Assembly: GCA_043802925.1 (NCBI GenBank)
Contig: JAZDKP010000263.1
Coordinates: 1-25,452, forward strand
Source: JAZDKP01 sp043802925
GTDB lineage: Bacteria > Fibrobacterota > OXYB2-FULL-49-7 > JAEUSG01
Direction: 5' to 3'
Length of the DNA: 25,452 nt
This document shows, one piece after another, positions 8,050 to 14,667 of this stretch. A program made the position numbers and the translations under genes. Below the pieces are notes generated by a model, which had not been told where the DNA came from, did no database searches, and saw nothing but the letters and a program-made list of their open reading frames with translations. How positions within the stretch are numbered: position 1 is the first letter of the stretch; every line of letters begins with the position of its first letter.

Positions 8050-8967
8050 TTATTGCTTCCCCATCCAGTCATACAGCACGCCATATCTTAATCCCGCATC
8101 CGAAACAACCACCGTATCCGTCCCGAACACATCAAAGATGGCGCGCATCAGCGAAAACCCCGCGACAATGTAACCCGCCCGCTTAGGGTGCAGTCCCGGC
8201 AGTTTCTTTTGCGCATCAAGGGCCATGCTCGAGGTCCGTTCGCGCCACGACTCGACAACCGAACGGGTGAGTGCAAACCCGGTGATGCGCGCAGGGTCGT
8301 AGCCGGTCATTTTCATTTCCATGGCAGCCGCGGTTGTAAAGGTCCCTGCCACGCCCACCAGCGTGACACCAGGCCCCTTTGTGTAGCCTGACAGCGCATC
8401 AGACAGGGAGGCATGCAGGTGTGCATCGAGCGCGGACAGTTCGTTTTCCCTGGCAGGAAAACCCGTGAGGAAGCGCTCGGTCATCTTCACAACCCCGAGG
8501 GGCAAGCTGACGAGTTTCCGGATACGGCCCCCCTCCCCTTCGATGAACTCCACGCTCCCGCCGCCGATGTCGATGACCGTCAGTTTTGTAAACCGCGGAA
8601 AAGTGCGCGCGCCCGCAAGGTACGAAAGCCGCGCCTCCTCCTCGCCCGACAGCACGGTGATGGGATGGCCGCCCTCCCTTTCGAGCCTGGCTTTGACCAC
8701 TGCGGCATTGGAAGCGTCGCGCAGCACGGCCGTGGCCGTGAAAAGCACCGTGTCAGTTTTGTACGCCACGCATTCCGTGGCCGCTTCCCTCAATGCAAGG
8801 ACGGCCCGTTCAAGCGAATCATCGGGAATGGCGCCTGTTGACCCGATGCCCTTGCCGAGGCCCACGATGCGCTCTTTTTCATAGAGCACACTGAAACGGG
8901 TTTCGCGTACTTCGACAATGAGAGTAACAAGGGTGTTGGTGCCGAGGTCTAAGATAGCGAGGCGCAT
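8050..8967 (-). CDS. Ppx/GppA family exopolyphosphatase/guanosine pentaphosphatase-like protein
   Basis: The protein belongs to the ASKHA-fold Ppx/GppA phosphatases, which hydrolyse polyphosphate or pppGpp. Visible motifs are the phosphate-1 loop ILDLGTNTL at residues 4-12, the conserved SGEEEARLSY, the phosphate-2 segment VIDIGGGSVEF, and a C-terminal AGTFTT loop and AGYIVAGF region. At 305 aa it is a short single-module form without the C-terminal HD domain of E. coli Ppx (about 510 aa), as in many non-proteobacteria. Substrate preference cannot be read from sequence. The ATG lies 6 nt after the lipoprotein stop with no Shine-Dalgarno, so translational coupling is likely. It is the last gene of a four-gene - strand run; no clear terminator follows, only an AAGGG/CCCTT inverted repeat without a T-run around 7983-7999. 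Confidence 0.92.
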   Translation of the reverse strand: MRLAILDLGTNTLVTLIVEVRETRFSVLYEKERIVGLGKGIGSTGAIPDDSLERAVLALREAATECVAYKTDTVLFTATAVLRDASNAAVVKARLEREGGHPITVLSGEEEARLSYLAGARTFPRFTKLTVIDIGGGSVEFIEGEGGRIRKLVSLPLGVVKMTERFLTGFPARENELSALDAHLHASLSDALSGYTKGPGVTLVGVAGTFTTAAAMEMKMTGYDPARITGFALTRSVVESWRERTSSMALDAQKKLPGLHPKRAGYIVAGFSLMRAIFDVFGTDTVVVSDAGLRYGVLYDWMGKQ

Positions 8968-8973
8968 GGACGG

Positions 8974-9375
8974 TTACCGGTCTGAAGGAACGTCATATTC
9001 CTCTTCGAAGGCGCCGTTTGCGGGATCGGTTCCCTGCGTGGTATCTTCCTCCACGTAGCGGATGACGAAAGAGACCATGGTCTGGGATGCATAGTTGACA
9101 CTGGTGGGATCCCCACGGATGATCACGGCCTGGCCGCCCGCGCTTTTGGCCATATCAATGGTTTTTTTGAGCCGGAAGCCGTAATCACCGCCCCGCACCA
9201 CGATGTCGCCGATTTTAATAAACTTTTCCAGGGGATTATTGCCGTTGTTGTAAACACGCACCTCGCGCGAGGGAAGGAACGACTCCGGGGTGTAGCTGTT
9301 GTAGTTGTAATAGGGCTTTTCGACCGTGCAGGCGGACAGGAGAAGGGCGAAGAGTATGAAGAAAGGTTTCAGCAT
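8974..9375 (-). CDS. Small lipoprotein of unknown function
   Basis: From ATG 9375 the protein starts with a short lipoprotein signal peptide. A basic K3 is followed by a hydrophobic FFILFALLL and the lipobox LSAC, with C16 as the lipidated cysteine. The mature part of about 118 aa has no family I recognise. It contains VRGGDYGFRLKKTIDMAKSAGGQAVIIRG, resembling small periplasmic lipoproteins in which a helix precedes a Gly-rich strand, and an acidic tail. An in-frame ATG at 9405, 6 nt after the pcm stop, would add ten residues; neither start has a Shine-Dalgarno. I prefer 9375 because it gives a conventional signal peptide. The location between pcm and ppx suggests co-transcription but not a function. 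Confidence 0.7.
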   Translation of the reverse strand: MLKPFFILFALLLSACTVEKPYYNYNSYTPESFLPSREVRVYNNGNNPLEKFIKIGDIVVRGGDYGFRLKKTIDMAKSAGGQAVIIRGDPTSVNYASQTMVSFVIRYVEEDTTQGTDPANGAFEEEYDVPSDR

Positions 9376-9411
9376 GGGAGTAACATAAAAAAAAGCACGG
9401 GGCATGTCAAT

Positions 9412-10059
9412 CTACGCGCGCTCTTGCCAGCCTTGCGCGCCAATCAATGGCACAAAGATGCAGTCAAATGCAGCCTGGACCCTTTTTTCGCCCCCCACTT
9501 TTTCGATGAGATGGAGGCCCTGGACCTTGCGGTTGCCCAAAGGGGCCACCATGCGGCCGCCTTCGCGCAGCTGTTCAAAGAGCGCGGCAGGGACATCGGG
9601 CGCGCCCGCAGTCACCACGATTTTATCGAACGGCGCCTCTTCGGGCCAACCCAACGTTCCGTCCCCGCACCGGAGGTGCACGGCGTCCGCGCCCGCGGCC
9701 TTGAGGTTGGCCGCTGCGATTGGCACCAGGGCCTCGATGCGCTCGATGGAATAGACGTTTTTGGAGAGCATTGCCAGGACCGCGGCCTGATAGCCGCTGC
9801 CCGTGCCGATTTCGAGGACCTTGTCGTCCGGCTTGATATTGAGAAGTTCGGTCATTGCCGCCACAATATAAGGCTGCGAAATGGTCTGCCCGTGACAAAG
9901 CGGAAGCGCGTTGTCGCTATAAGCTTGCCTTTGCATGCCGGGGTCCACAAAAAGGTGGCGCGGCACAGTGAGCAGCGCGGAGAGGACCCGCTCGCAGCGC
10001 ACCCCACGGGGGGATAACTGGTTGCGGACCATGTTCTGGCGCGCTATCTTGAATGGCAC
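9412..10059 (-). CDS. pcm: Protein-L-isoaspartate O-methyltransferase
   Basis: The enzyme methylates L-isoaspartyl residues in aged proteins using S-adenosylmethionine. Family landmarks are VPRHLFVDP, the substrate-contact loop GQTISQPYIVAAMTELL, SAM motif I LEIGTGSGYQAAVLA, the acidic residue in VYSIERIE, GDGTLGWPEEAPFDKIVVTAGAPDVP, and EGGRMVAPLG. The start was moved from the longest open frame. GTG 10059 has GGGAGG 5 nt upstream and gives MPFKIARQNMVRNQL, matching the usual N-terminus; ATG 10032 is an alternative nine codons later. With this start the gene is 215 aa, the normal size. It overlaps the end of the glycosyltransferase gene by 16 nt, so the two are translationally coupled. Confidence 0.92.
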   Translation of the reverse strand: MPFKIARQNMVRNQLSPRGVRCERVLSALLTVPRHLFVDPGMQRQAYSDNALPLCHGQTISQPYIVAAMTELLNIKPDDKVLEIGTGSGYQAAVLAMLSKNVYSIERIEALVPIAAANLKAAGADAVHLRCGDGTLGWPEEAPFDKIVVTAGAPDVPAALFEQLREGGRMVAPLGNRKVQGLHLIEKVGGEKRVQAAFDCIFVPLIGAQGWQERA

Positions 10060-10715
10060 AGGGCCCTCCCGAGCGCAACAAGGAACTGGCGGATGTCGCG
10101 GAAATGGCGGATATGGCTTTTTTCTCCGCTGTAGAGGGTTTTGATTGGCACGTTCACGATGCGTGCCTCCTTTCGGAGTGCGATATGAAGCAGAAGTTCG
10201 GTCTCGAACTGATAGCCTTGGTAGCGCGGAACGAACCCCTCCAGGGCTGAAAGCAGTACCTTGCGGTAACCGCACTGGCTGTCAAGGATGCGTTTACCTG
10301 TCACGGCCCGGACGAGCAGGCTGGTCAGCCGGTTGGAGCAGATACGCCAGAAAGGCATGACATTGCGCCGGAATTCGCGGCAACCTGCGGCCAGGTCCGC
10401 GTCCGCTTCAAAAAACGCGCGCAGGTCCGAGGGATCGTGCTGGCCGTCCGCGTCCAGCGTGATGACCGCGTCAAACCCGTTGACGCGGGCGTACTGAAAG
10501 CCGGTTGAGAGCGCCGCACCCTTACCCCGGTTTTCCGGGTGGTGCAGGGTGAAAACCCCGGCCTTGCGCGCCGCCTCAAAAGTGTTGTCCAAAGAACCGT
10601 CGTCCACGATAAGGACGGTATGGAACGGCGCTTCCATACGGATGCGCGCAATCAGTCCCGGGAGCGCCAAGGCACATTCGTATGCGGGAAGGAGGATGAG
10701 TGTCTTTTCGTCCAT
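10044..10715 (-). CDS. Glycosyltransferase family 2 (polyprenyl-phosphate-sugar synthase-like)
   Basis: The sequence is a compact GT-A fold enzyme of 223 aa. It shows the N-terminal LILLPAYE, the nucleotide-sugar site VLIVDDGSLDNT, NRGKGAALSTGF, and the metal-binding DxD in VITLDADGQHDP. A later DSQCGYRKVL and FETELLLHIA pattern is typical of dolichyl/undecaprenyl-phosphate mannose or glucose synthases. No transmembrane tail is present, so it is likely a peripheral membrane enzyme acting on a lipid-phosphate acceptor. The donor sugar cannot be inferred. ATG 10715 was chosen over an upstream in-frame ATG (10763) because the family motif begins about five residues after it; no Shine-Dalgarno is visible. 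It is the first gene of the run with pcm, the lipoprotein and ppx. Confidence 0.88.
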   Translation of the reverse strand: MDEKTLILLPAYECALALPGLIARIRMEAPFHTVLIVDDGSLDNTFEAARKAGVFTLHHPENRGKGAALSTGFQYARVNGFDAVITLDADGQHDPSDLRAFFEADADLAAGCREFRRNVMPFWRICSNRLTSLLVRAVTGKRILDSQCGYRKVLLSALEGFVPRYQGYQFETELLLHIALRKEARIVNVPIKTLYSGEKSHIRHFRDIRQFLVALGRALCHSR

Positions 10716-10773
10716 ACTGAAAATGAAAAATAACTTATTGCACGCGCCGTATCTTATGCCCATTTTAGGGACA

Positions 10774-10802
10774 GCCCCTTAATGCCGGGGCCTTTTTCTT
10801 TT
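10774..10802 (+). terminator. Orphan terminator-like hairpin on the + strand
   Basis: GCCCC (10774-10778) pairs with GGGGC (10787-10791) across an 8-nt loop and is followed by CTTTTTCTTTT. The hairpin lacks a T-run on the - strand, so it points to the + strand. The genes to its left run on the - strand, so it has no evident client gene. Confidence 0.5.
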
Positions 10803-10830
10803 GGAACAGGGACTGTATCCATCCCTATAC

Positions 10831-10868
10831 AAAAAAAAGGCATACACCTTAAGTGCATGCCTTTTTTT
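10831..10868. terminator. Bidirectional intrinsic terminator (tRNA-Pro on the - strand)
   Basis: GGCATACAC (10839-10847) and GTGCATGCC (10853-10861) form a 9-bp stem with one mismatched or wobble pair and a 5-nt loop. It is flanked by eight A (10831-10838) and seven T (10862-10868), so it has a U-tract in both directions. On the - strand it lies just past the tRNA 3' end. On the + strand it would stop any transcript passing the orphan terminator. Confidence 0.82.
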
Positions 10869-10871
10869 ACA

Positions 10872-10946
10872 TCGGGATGGGCAGATTTGAACTGCCGACC
10901 CCTTGCCCCCCAGGCAAGTACGCTAACCGGACTGCGCTACATCCCG
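10872..10946 (-). tRNA. tRNA-Pro, anticodon GGG
   Basis: On the - strand the acceptor arms CGGGATG and CATCCCG pair perfectly, followed by discriminator A. The anticodon arm is CTTGC-CTGGGGG-GCAAG, giving anticodon GGG, which reads proline CCC/CCU codons. The T arm contains GGCAG-TTCAAAT-CTGCC. The D arm is GCGC-AGTCCGGTTA-GCGT-like, with the conserved GG. The gene is 75 nt and CCA is not encoded (TGT follows). A clear terminator lies just downstream. Confidence 0.95.
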
Positions 10947-10961
10947 AAGATTCTTTCGTGC

Positions 10962-10982
10962 TTGTATCTTATTAAAATACAA
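10962..10982. promoter_or_regulatory. AT-rich near-palindrome upstream of tRNA-Pro
   Basis: TTGTAT (10962-10967) and ATACAA (10977-10982) are perfect 6-bp arms around a 9-nt AT-rich centre, 15-36 nt upstream of the tRNA 5' end. Read on the - strand, TAAGAT within it could act as the -10 of the tRNA promoter, but I see no good -35. The rest of the 116-nt gap to the PHP gene holds nothing else I can support. Confidence 0.3.
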
Positions 10983-11062
10983 ATTGGTACCGGAATGTTG
11001 AAAGTGTTTTTTTTACCGGATGACATAGCGCTGCAATGCGGCGAGGAAAATGTCGCGGGAGT

Positions 11063-11722
11063 TCATGCGTACTTTGACAGCAGCCGGTCCGCCAGTTCCT
11101 GCGAGTTCCGGAAAATTCCTGGGATGTCCGATTCCGCGACACCGCAACCCAGAAGAATGCGTGTCGCCAGCGCCTCGGACACGAAATCGGACTGCGAATG
11201 CGCGTCGTTGTTGAAGAGGAGCCGGGCCCCGTGCTTTTTAGCGAGCCGGTAAACATAGCCGTTGGTATAACAGTGGCCACGCTTGGAAGTGAGTTCAATG
11301 TAAATGCCCTTTTCAACAGCGAGCGCCATTTCGTCCTCCGTGATGAGGCCCGGATGGCAGAGGATGTCGACCCCGGCGTCAATGGCCGCCATATTGGTGC
11401 CGGCCAGCACGGGTTCCACAATGGTTTCACCGTGCACATTGACCAGGTCCGCGCCCAGCGCGCGGCTTTTGAGCACGAGTTCCGCAATCGCCTCGGGCAG
11501 CACATGGGTCAGCTCGATGCCGCAGAGGGCCCGGGTGTCGTTGTACCGGTTGTTGTCGTCCATGAACCGGCGTACCGCGGGGATGATGATATCGATGCTC
11601 GACGCGTCCGCGTGGTCCGTGATGGCCACCACGGTATACCCGTTCACCTGTGCGCGGCGGATATGTTCGGCCGGGTTAAGCGCGCCGTCGGAAAATTGCG
11701 TGTGCGTATGAAGGTCTATCAT
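11063..11722 (-). CDS. PHP-domain metal-dependent phosphoesterase, histidinol-phosphatase type
   Basis: PHP-domain enzymes hydrolyse phosphoesters with a multinuclear metal site. Candidate ligands are the HTH pair H5 and H7, D and H in AITDHAD, E in CGIELTHV, H in VNVHGE, H in ILCHPGL, and D-H in FNNDAHS near the C-terminus. The 219-aa length matches short stand-alone PHP proteins rather than the DNA polymerase PHP domain. Substrate (histidinol phosphate or another small phosphoester) is not determined; no his genes are nearby. AAGGGG lies 7 nt before the ATG. The gene starts 15 nt after the NIF3-family gene, so the two are likely co-transcribed. The tRNA-Pro lies downstream on the same strand. 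Confidence 0.88.
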   Translation of the reverse strand: MIDLHTHTQFSDGALNPAEHIRRAQVNGYTVVAITDHADASSIDIIIPAVRRFMDDNNRYNDTRALCGIELTHVLPEAIAELVLKSRALGADLVNVHGETIVEPVLAGTNMAAIDAGVDILCHPGLITEDEMALAVEKGIYIELTSKRGHCYTNGYVYRLAKKHGARLLFNNDAHSQSDFVSEALATRILLGCGVAESDIPGIFRNSQELADRLLSKYA

Positions 11723-11737
11723 GGGATGCCCCTTGGG

Positions 11738-12496
11738 TTATACCGGAACCGGGATGTCAATATATTCGACGGCCACGTCAAAAGTCCCGGCCAGATGACC
11801 GGTGAGGGCGCGGATACCGGGCCGCTCGGTCGCATAATGGCCGGCGGAAACGAAATGAAGACCGCTTTCGAGCGCCACATGCATGACGTATTCACTCACC
11901 TCGCCCGTGATGTAGACATCGAGTTTTTCATCGATGGCCTCATAGATATCCTCCTGCGCGCCACCCGAGATGATGCCCACACTCCGGACCTCCTTGGGAC
12001 CGAAGGGGAAGACCAGAGCCTGGGAACCGTAGAACGCATTGACTTTTTCAAAAAACGCCTCGGGGGCCATGGCCTGGGGCAATAATCCGCAGAAGCCGAT
12101 GACCTGTCCCTTGTATTTTCCGAAAGGACGGATTTGCGTAAGACCGAGTCCCTGGCACCCGAGGACGTTATTGCCCACAACCGGGTGCCGGTCGAGCGGC
12201 AGGTGATAGGCAAGCAAGTTCATGTCGTGTTGGAGCAGTCGTTTGATACGCTTGCGGAAAGCGCCCTTGATGACCGGGTTTTGCCCGGTCCAGAGAATGC
12301 CGTGGTGCACAATGACCATGTCCGCGCCCGCTTCCGCGCTGCGGCGGAACAATTCTTTGGACGCGGAAACCGAGGTGATTATTTTTGAGACCTCTTCCTT
12401 CCCCTCGACCTGAAGACCGTTGGGACAGGCATCCTTGACCTCGTCAATGGAGAGGTATTCTGAAAGATAAGCAATGATGTCGTCGCGTTTGACCAT
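11738..12496 (-). CDS. NIF3-family (Nif3-like dinuclear metal center) hexameric protein
   Basis: This conserved family is often annotated as GTP cyclohydrolase I type 2, but its true reaction is unsettled. Family signatures are the N-terminal CPNGLQVEG, the metal-binding VIVHHGILW, the YHLPLDRHP segment, and the C-terminal metal site ITGEVSEYV...FVSAGHYATE. GIISGGAQEDIYEA is also characteristic. Length 252 aa corresponds to the short form without the inserted PII-like domain. ATG 12496 starts with MVKRDDIIAYLSEYL, typical for the family. AGGGG is 14 nt upstream, which is far. The promoter must share the 40-nt gap with the divergent secreted-protein gene; TAAAAT at 12526-12531 on the - strand is a possible -10. 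Confidence 0.9.
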   Translation of the reverse strand: MVKRDDIIAYLSEYLSIDEVKDACPNGLQVEGKEEVSKIITSVSASKELFRRSAEAGADMVIVHHGILWTGQNPVIKGAFRKRIKRLLQHDMNLLAYHLPLDRHPVVGNNVLGCQGLGLTQIRPFGKYKGQVIGFCGLLPQAMAPEAFFEKVNAFYGSQALVFPFGPKEVRSVGIISGGAQEDIYEAIDEKLDVYITGEVSEYVMHVALESGLHFVSAGHYATERPGIRALTGHLAGTFDVAVEYIDIPVPV

Positions 12497-12501
12497 GCGG
12501 A

Positions 12502-12530
12502 TTGAAAAAACCCCTGTTTTTATCTATTTT
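12502..12530 (+). promoter_or_regulatory. Promoter giving a leaderless or near-leaderless mRNA for the temptin-like gene
   Basis: TTGAAA (12502-12507), a 17-nt spacer and TATTTT (12525-12530) stand only 6 nt before the ATG at 12537. A start site about 7 nt after the -10 would coincide with the ATG. No Shine-Dalgarno is present. Confidence 0.6.
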
Positions 12531-12536
12531 AATGGT

Positions 12537-13220
12537 ATGAAACGCCCCGTCTCCATCCCTCTTCTTTTGCTGTTAATATATAATTTTTCATCCGCCAATT
12601 CCGACTGGTATTTGCGCATTCCCAACGGAGCCTATGTCTATACCGCGGGCCGGACGCGCTGCCAAATCTGCCACGAGTACGCCGCCCCGACCGGGACTTC
12701 CAAGCAGTTGAATGCATTCGGCAGCGACTTCCTCTCTGCGGGCACCGGCTGGAATCTGGGACTCGCATCAACAGATTCGGACGGCGACGGTTTTTCCAAC
12801 GAAATCGAACTTTCCTGCCACAACTACTCCTGGATCCCGTCCATGGGCAGTTGCGGTTCCGACCTGAGCAGTGTCACCAATCCCGGGGACCCGGACGTCA
12901 AGCCCGGTATTGCCGTGGAAAAACGCCCCGGAACCCCGACCGACGCAGCCCGTCTCAATGCAGCACCCAACCCCTTCAATCCCGGCACCTCCCTCTCCTT
13001 CCACCTGTCCCACACACCGCGTGAAGGCCTGCTGACCATCCTGTCCGCGGACGGACGCACGATCCGCACAATACGGCTTTCGGGATTGGAAATGGCCATG
13101 GGTAAAACAGCCTGGGATGGCCGGAACAACAAAGGCACTCCAACGGCTGCAGGGGTTTACACGGCAGTGCTCACAGCCGCGGGCCAACGGCTGACCGCGC
13201 GGCTGACGCTGCTACGCTGA
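12537..13220 (+). CDS. Secreted temptin-like CxxCH / DSDGDG protein with C-terminal PNPF sorting-type module
   Basis: The 227-aa protein has a signal peptide of about 20 residues (KRP, then SIPLLLLLIYNF). It is followed by a domain with the order RIPNG, C42-x2-C45-H46, NAFGSDF, W72 and D80-S-D-G-D-G. This order resembles the temptin cysteine domain, with a thrombospondin-3/dockerin-like calcium loop. The CxxCH could instead bind heme; only one copy is present. The last 85 residues contain PNPFNPG (P144-F147), LTILSADGRTIRTI, AWDGRNNKGTPTAAGVY and a basic end. This is a FlgD-Ig/T9SS type-A-like module that directs export or surface attachment in Fibrobacterota-type bacteria. I chose ATG 12537 because it begins the signal peptide and fits the promoter; the frame is open 21 codons further upstream. 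Confidence 0.8.
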   Translation: MKRPVSIPLLLLLIYNFSSANSDWYLRIPNGAYVYTAGRTRCQICHEYAAPTGTSKQLNAFGSDFLSAGTGWNLGLASTDSDGDGFSNEIELSCHNYSWIPSMGSCGSDLSSVTNPGDPDVKPGIAVEKRPGTPTDAARLNAAPNPFNPGTSLSFHLSHTPREGLLTILSADGRTIRTIRLSGLEMAMGKTAWDGRNNKGTPTAAGVYTAVLTAAGQRLTARLTLLR

Positions 13221-14558
13221 CATTCTTTCAGACAACACCTTCAAAATTGCGTCCACATCCGGCTGCATGACAATGGGCCGGTTGACGAATTCGGCGCGGA
13301 TGCCGGGAAGCGCACTGTTGTGGTAATTAACCTTGAAGTCGCTGAACTTGAGACCGTGCGCCGTGGAGATGACCACCACGCGGTGGCGGTCCGTGATGAG
13401 CCCCCGGGCCTTGACTTTTTTAAGGGCCGCGAGCGCCACACCCGTATGCGGGCAGGTGAACATGCCAAAGCGGTCCGCCTCGGCGCAGGCATTGGCCAGT
13501 TCGGCTTCGCTGGCCTGCTCCACGATGCCGTCAAACTCCTTGAGCACCTGGATGGCCTTGTGCACCGAGACCGGGTTGCCAATCTGAATGGCGCTGGCCA
13601 GCGTGGACTGGGCCTGGACCGCCTTGAACTTGTCGTAACCCGCCTTGTAAGCCTGGTACAGAGGATTGGCCCGTTCGGCCTGGGCGAGAACAATGCGCGG
13701 CAGCCGCGTGATGAGCCCCAGTTCCTTCATCATTTTGAAGCCCTTGCCAAGGGCGGACACGTTGCCGAGGTTGCCGCCCGGAATGACAACAAAGTCAGGA
13801 ACCTCCCAGTCGAGCTGCTGCACGATTTCGATACTGATGCTCTTCTGGCCCTCAATACGCAGCGAATTCATGGAATTGGCCAGGTAAAATTCGGGCCGCC
13901 GGCTGATTTGCTGCACCACCTTCATGCAGCCGTCGAAGTCCGTCTCAAGCGAAAGCACGATGGCATTGTTGGAGAGCGGCTGCACAAGCTGGGCCGTGGA
14001 GATTTTCCCCTTGGGCAAAAGGACGATGGAGGGAATGCCCGCCAAGGCGCAGTAGGCCGCGAGCGCGGCCGAGGTGTCGCCCGTGCTGGCACAAGCCACG
14101 GCGCGGATGGAAGCCCCCTGCCGGATCATCTGGTTGACCTGTGAGACCAGGACGGTCATGCCGAGGTCCTTGAAGGAACCGGTGTGGCTGTTGCCGCACA
14201 TCTTGATGTAGAGCTCGGGCAACCCCAAGGCTTCGCCGTAGCGCCGGGTGAAACAAAGATTGGTGTCGCCCTCGTAAAGACTCACCACATTCTCGTTATC
14301 GATGTCCGGGAGTATCCACTCCTTTTTGCCCCAGATGCCGGAGCCGTAGGGAAATTCCGTGCTTTTCCAGCGCCTGTGGAAGAGCGCTTTCCAGCCCGCG
14401 GCGTCGTGGTCCGCGCAAAGACGCGCCATGTCGTGGACGACCTCGAGCAATTGGCCGCAGCAACGGCACTCGTAGACGATTTCGTCAAGTTCATGGCGTT
14501 CCCCGCACTCCGGGTTGATGCATTGGAACCAGGCGCGGCGCGGGGCCTTGGGGGTCAT
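13212..14558 (-). CDS. thrC: Threonine synthase, PLP-dependent
   Basis: The enzyme converts O-phospho-L-homoserine to threonine. The fold-type II PLP lysine is K130 in NSHTGSFKDLGMTV. VACASTGDTSAALAAY, a substrate and PLP segment, and the Gly-rich phosphate loop VIPGGNLGNVSALGKGF follow. An N-terminal cysteine cluster (C13, C18, C31, C33, C34) looks like a zinc ribbon, seen in many archaeal and bacterial ThrC proteins. The C-terminal CPHTGVALAAL and VVISTAHGLKF fit the family. 448 aa is within the usual range. AAGGA lies 8 nt before the ATG. Its last 9 nt overlap the end of the convergent temptin-like gene. No other threonine-pathway gene is visible nearby. Confidence 0.93.
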   Translation of the reverse strand: MTPKAPRRAWFQCINPECGERHELDEIVYECRCCGQLLEVVHDMARLCADHDAAGWKALFHRRWKSTEFPYGSGIWGKKEWILPDIDNENVVSLYEGDTNLCFTRRYGEALGLPELYIKMCGNSHTGSFKDLGMTVLVSQVNQMIRQGASIRAVACASTGDTSAALAAYCALAGIPSIVLLPKGKISTAQLVQPLSNNAIVLSLETDFDGCMKVVQQISRRPEFYLANSMNSLRIEGQKSISIEIVQQLDWEVPDFVVIPGGNLGNVSALGKGFKMMKELGLITRLPRIVLAQAERANPLYQAYKAGYDKFKAVQAQSTLASAIQIGNPVSVHKAIQVLKEFDGIVEQASEAELANACAEADRFGMFTCPHTGVALAALKKVKARGLITDRHRVVVISTAHGLKFSDFKVNYHNSALPGIRAEFVNRPIVMQPDVDAILKVLSERMSA

Positions 14559-14599
14559 GTAAAAAGTCCTTCTTAAAATGAGGGTATTGTGACTTCGAT

Positions 14600-14629
14600 A
14601 AGATAAAAAGTGATTGTAAAACCCTGCAA
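14600..14629 (-). promoter_or_regulatory. Candidate thrC promoter
   Basis: On the - strand TTGCAG (14629-14624) is followed by an 18-nt spacer and TATCTT (14605-14600). The start site would be about 35 nt before the thrC ATG. Its -35 abuts that of the divergent channel gene; CAATTG (14627-14632) is a palindrome at the junction. Confidence 0.45.
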
Positions 14630-14660
14630 TTGATTTATATGTTTATCTAAATTTTATAAT
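14630..14660 (+). promoter_or_regulatory. Candidate promoter of the potassium channel gene, leaderless spacing
   Basis: TTGATT (14630-14635), a long 19-nt spacer and a perfect TATAAT (14655-14660) lie 7 nt before the ATG at 14668. The transcript would begin at or next to the start codon. No Shine-Dalgarno is present. Confidence 0.5.
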
Positions 14661-14667
14661 ACCCTGT

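Noticed and set aside
9412..10275. The long 287-codon version of pcm
   Set aside because: The first 72 residues are Pro/Arg-rich and read through the glycosyltransferase gene. The GTG at 10059 has a strong Shine-Dalgarno and gives the family N-terminus.
12474..12536. Upstream extension of the temptin-like gene
   Set aside because: It would put a hydrophilic stretch before the signal peptide and overlap the NIF3-family start. The promoter sits just before ATG 12537.
12661..12680. A multiheme cytochrome reading of the secreted protein
   Set aside because: Only one CxxCH is present, and the context fits a temptin-like domain at least as well.
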